From a virus, in IMG/VR virus record IMGVR_UViG_3300027847_002038, positions 1 through 33,308 of that record: 33,308 nucleotides of DNA. One strand, written 5' to 3'. The position numbers were made by a program, and so were the translations under genes. The notes under the pieces were generated by a model. That model was given only the letters and a program-made list of their open reading frames with translations. It was not told the origin of the DNA and made no database searches. Below are positions 32,001 to 33,308 of this stretch, one piece after another. How positions within the stretch are numbered: the stretch's first letter is position 1; each line of letters begins with the position of its first letter.

Positions 32001-32892
32001 TACCCCGACAGACGTTACGGCTGACGGTGGTGGTATCACCCTGAAGGGCGCTACCGATAAGACATGGAACTGGGTCAACTCCACCGATGCGTGGACTTCC
32101 TCAGAGCATGTCGCTCTCGCTACCGGCAAGAGTGTCTACATCGATGGTGTCATCCAACTGTCCAAGAACTCCCTTGCGGCAACTGTAGTTCTCGCTGATG
32201 GTGTGATCGCTACTACCCAGTCGGCTGATGACAGTTCGACAAAGGTCGCGACTACAGCGTTCGTAATGACGGAGGTCGGTGACTACCTGCTGACTGCTAC
32301 GGCGGCCAGCACTTACGCTCCGTTGGCTTCTCCAACGCTCACTGGTGTTCCTGCTGCTCCAACTGCAGCAGCAGATACGAACACGACACAGATTGCCACT
32401 ACGGCTTATGTCCAGACAGAACTGGGTGCTCTTAGTAGTGACTCAATCTCAGATGCTGATAGCGACACGAAGATTCAGGTTGAAGAGTCCGCAGACGAAG
32501 ACAAGATCAGGTTTGATGTTGCAGGTTCAGAGTTCGCTGTCATGGACGGCTCTACTGTGGATGTCACCGGTAACGTCATTTACAACCTTGCCCGTGAGAC
32601 CCAGACTGGCACTACCTACACCTTTGTGGCCGGTGATCGTGGCAAGTACGTCACCATGAACAATGCCTCGGCGTCCACTTGTACCGTTCCCCCGAACAGC
32701 GGTGTTACTTTCGCTGTTGGAACGCAGGTGCAGGTCATCCAGTTGGGCGGAGGCCAGGTAACCATGGTTGCCGGTTCTGGTGTAACGTTGCGTTACACGC
32801 CGGGTTTGAAACTTAGGGCTCAATACTCGTCTTGTACTTGCATTAAGATTGCTACAGACGAATGGATCGTTATCGGCGATCTAGATGACTGA
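29089..32892 (+). CDS. Giant repeat-rich tail fibre / receptor-binding protein
   Basis: This 1267-residue protein has a good AAGGAG site. Residues 1-55 (IIQFRRDTAANWTSNNPTLAAGEIGYETD, then KIGDGSTTWTSLGY) form the short Mtd-type N-terminal attachment domain shared by many fibres. A copy of the dispersed fibre domain lies at about 248-388. Six copies of a module with TNGSHTGIAATYDDAGDGAID follow, some separated by SAASYGSATQVPGYTVDAxG segments. After residue 880 come two copies of an ATTAYV..LGALSSDSI..KIQVEESADE module 660 bases apart. The last 90 residues (TGTTYTFVAGDRGKYVTMNN and VITMVAGSG-like strands) form the tip. It is probably the main long fibre. Confidence 0.85.
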   Translation: MAAIIQFRRDTAANWTSNNPTLAAGEIGYETDTEKYKIGDGSTTWTSLGYTTFGGIPQILIDAKGDLVVGTADNTAGILAVGSDGQHLVADSSAAGGVSWEANTESVEDIVGAQFVTNGSHSGIAATYDDAGDGAIDLNVDDFTITLAGDLSGSATITDLADATLTATIVADATALGTDTTGDYVASLVAGTGVTLANNSGETATPTVAIGQAVGASDTPTFGSVTISSTVANATHAATKAYVDNAIAGLDWHEAVNYASAAALPNTPTYDNGTAGVGATLTTSTQVRLVIDGANATTGNRVLVQDQAAGAHNGIYDVTAQGAAGSAAWVLTRATDFDGAPTGEIKAGEAAYVLAGSTNSGQGFVVTSISDPHTVGTDAITWTQFTGTQAFSAGTDLTISGNTINHDASGVSAASYGSATQVPGYTVDAQGHLTAASNTTIAIPSTAVTDFTEAVQDATGAQVATNGSHTGIAATYDDAGDGAVDLTLTASGVSAASYGSATQVPGYTVDTYGRLTAASNTTIAVPSTAVTDFTEAVQDVAGAQVVTNGSHTHLTATYDDAGDGAIDIALNTTAVTAAAYGSATQVPGYTVDAYGRLTAAANTTIAIPSTAVTDFTEATQDVAGAQVATNGSHTGITATYDDAGDGAIDLALVTENVQDITGAQLATNGSHTGITATYDDAGDGAVDLALITENVQDIVGGQLVTNGTHTGIAATYDDAGDGAIDLNVDDFTITLGGDLTGNVTITDLASATLTATIAADSVALGTDSTGNYVATVAGTANEVDVSGSGSETAAVTIGLPAAVTVTTSLTTPLVNVSGASIVIEGATANDFETTLTVTDPTADRTITFLDETGTVFTTASVQALADGVTGTTQSASDASTKLATTAYVDTGLGALSSDSITDADANTKIQVEESADENIIRFDTAGTERMSIAADGTVTIVGNLVVNGTETTISSTTITVDDKNIEIGSVATPTDVTADGGGITLKGATDKTWNWVNSTDAWTSSEHVALATGKSVYIDGVIQLSKNSLAATVVLADGVIATTQSADDSSTKVATTAFVMTEVGDYLLTATAASTYAPLASPTLTGVPAAPTAAADTNTTQIATTAYVQTELGALSSDSISDADSDTKIQVEESADEDKIRFDVAGSEFAVMDGSTVDVTGNVIYNLARETQTGTTYTFVAGDRGKYVTMNNASASTCTVPPNSGVTFAVGTQVQVIQLGGGQVTMVAGSGVTLRYTPGLKLRAQYSSCTCIKIATDEWIVIGDLDD
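29398..31275 (+). repeat. Six-copy module in the giant fibre gene
   Basis: Modules begin near 29398, 30442, 30688, 30934, 31048 and 31162. Copies 2 to 4 are spaced 246 bases apart, and copies 4 to 6 are spaced 114 bases apart. The shorter period lacks the SAASYGSATQVPGY segment. The first and last copies share a following DDFTITLxGDLxG segment, so the array is framed by matching ends. Confidence 0.8.
31735..31878 (+). repeat. Duplicated distal module, copy A (copy B at 32395-32538)
   Basis: Both copies encode ATTAYV, then LGALSSDSI, DAD, TKIQVEESADE and RFD with high identity. They lie exactly 660 bases apart in the same frame near the C-terminal end of the giant fibre. Confidence 0.75.
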
Positions 32893-32910
32893 TAAGAGGG
32901 TTATTCTATA

Positions 32911-33308
32911 ATGGCTGGAGAACCGAGGGATCAGGGTCCCCGGAAAGAAGAAGTCCCCAACATTGTTGGGCAGACGGCCACTAACGCCAACTCTCAGATC
33001 ACTTCAGCCGGGTTCGATGTAGGAACGGTATCGGAGACACCCGCCCCTTCGGGAAACCCGGGGGTAGTAGACAATGTTGTCAGCCAGGTGCAGACGGCTG
33101 GCAACATCATGGTGTTGTCGACAGACATCGACTACACCAAATACAACCCCCACTTCCCGCCGTACTTCCCACCGTTCTTTCCGCCTCACTTCCCCCCATT
33201 CTTCCCACCCTTCTTTCCGCCTCACTTCCCCCCCTTCTTCCCGCCCTTCTTCCCACCTCACTTCCCTCCATTCTTCCCACCGTTCTTCCCCCCATTCTTC
33301 CCCCCATT
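32911..33308 (+). CDS. PASTA-domain protein with Pro/Phe/His 12-residue repeats (partial, runs off the window)
   Basis: The frame opens at ATG 32911, with AAGAGGG ten bases upstream, and is still open at the window end (132 codons seen). Residues about 15-75 form a PASTA-like domain: VPNIVGQTATNANSQITSAG, FDVGTV, then VVDNVVSQVQTAG. PASTA domains bind peptidoglycan fragments and are best known from serine/threonine kinases and penicillin-binding proteins. From residue 81 the protein is a repeat of HFPPFFPPFFPP-like units encoded by 36-base repeats. It could be a virion protein that touches the cell wall, or part of the lysis apparatus. The product's total length is unknown. Confidence 0.65.
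   Translation, partial: MAGEPRDQGPRKEEVPNIVGQTATNANSQITSAGFDVGTVSETPAPSGNPGVVDNVVSQVQTAGNIMVLSTDIDYTKYNPHFPPYFPPFFPPHFPPFFPPFFPPHFPPFFPPFFPPHFPPFFPPFFPPFFPP
33151..33308 (+). repeat. 36-base tandem repeat, pyrimidine-rich
   Basis: CAC codons mark unit starts at 33151, 33187, 33223 and 33259, exactly 36 bases apart. The + strand is almost purely C and T. Units encode HFPPxFPPFFPP with Y or F in the variable position. The array is cut by the window end. Confidence 0.85.

Noticed and set aside
29089-32892. Diversity-generating retroelement target, because of the Mtd-type N-terminus
   Set aside because: No reverse transcriptase, template repeat or adenine-rich variable repeat is visible in the window.
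32907-32912. Perfect -10 consensus TATAAT
   Set aside because: It overlaps the ATG at 32911, so transcription would start inside the gene; no downstream start codon with a ribosome-binding site is seen nearby.

Overview
The window is part of the genome of a tailed bacteriophage with a contractile tail (myovirus morphology). The evidence is a tail sheath gene, a tube gene, a very long tape measure, gp25-like and J-like baseplate genes, a spike gene and a holin. Every supported gene lies on the + strand and most are packed with 1-8 base overlaps. I see no tRNA, rRNA, CRISPR array, IS element or integrase. Base composition is balanced to moderately GC-rich by eye. The r1t-type holin, the small tail-fibre proteins and several probably leaderless transcripts recall phages of Actinobacteria, but host assignment is inference only.

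Region 1 (1-6563) is a replication, recombination and modification block: a Rad52-type annealing protein, two tiny genes, a Cas4/AddB-like PD-(D/E)XK nuclease with four iron-sulphur cysteines, an HNH protein and a RuvC-like resolvase. It ends in a three-gene ParB-like / PAPS-reductase-like / ParB-like cassette resembling E. coli IbrB/IbrA. Region 2 (6564-6859) is the longest weakly coding gap. It holds a terminator-like hairpin and one doubtful small ORF, and it separates the early-type block from the structural block.

Region 3 (6860-12142) encodes head-tail connector and neck proteins, sheath, tube, and a tail assembly chaperone pair apparently joined by a -1 frameshift. Region 4 (12187-25609) encodes the 1628-residue tape measure with a C-terminal M15-like peptidase domain, an unrecognised 712-residue protein, hub, spike with S74 auto-chaperone, gp25-like wedge, J-like protein carrying an inserted fibre domain, and an I-like protein with three fibronectin III domains. 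Region 5 (25610-33308) encodes small tail proteins, the holin between two strong hairpins, several repeat-rich fibre proteins, and the start of a PASTA-domain protein with a Pro/Phe/His 12-residue repeat that runs off the window.

Terminase, portal, protease and major capsid genes are absent from the window and no separate endolysin is visible; they presumably lie outside it. The most interesting items are the ParB/PAPS-reductase/ParB cassette, the hairpins around the holin gene, the repeated intergenic motifs, the fibre domain inserted in the J-like protein, and the PASTA plus HFPPFFPPFFPP protein.
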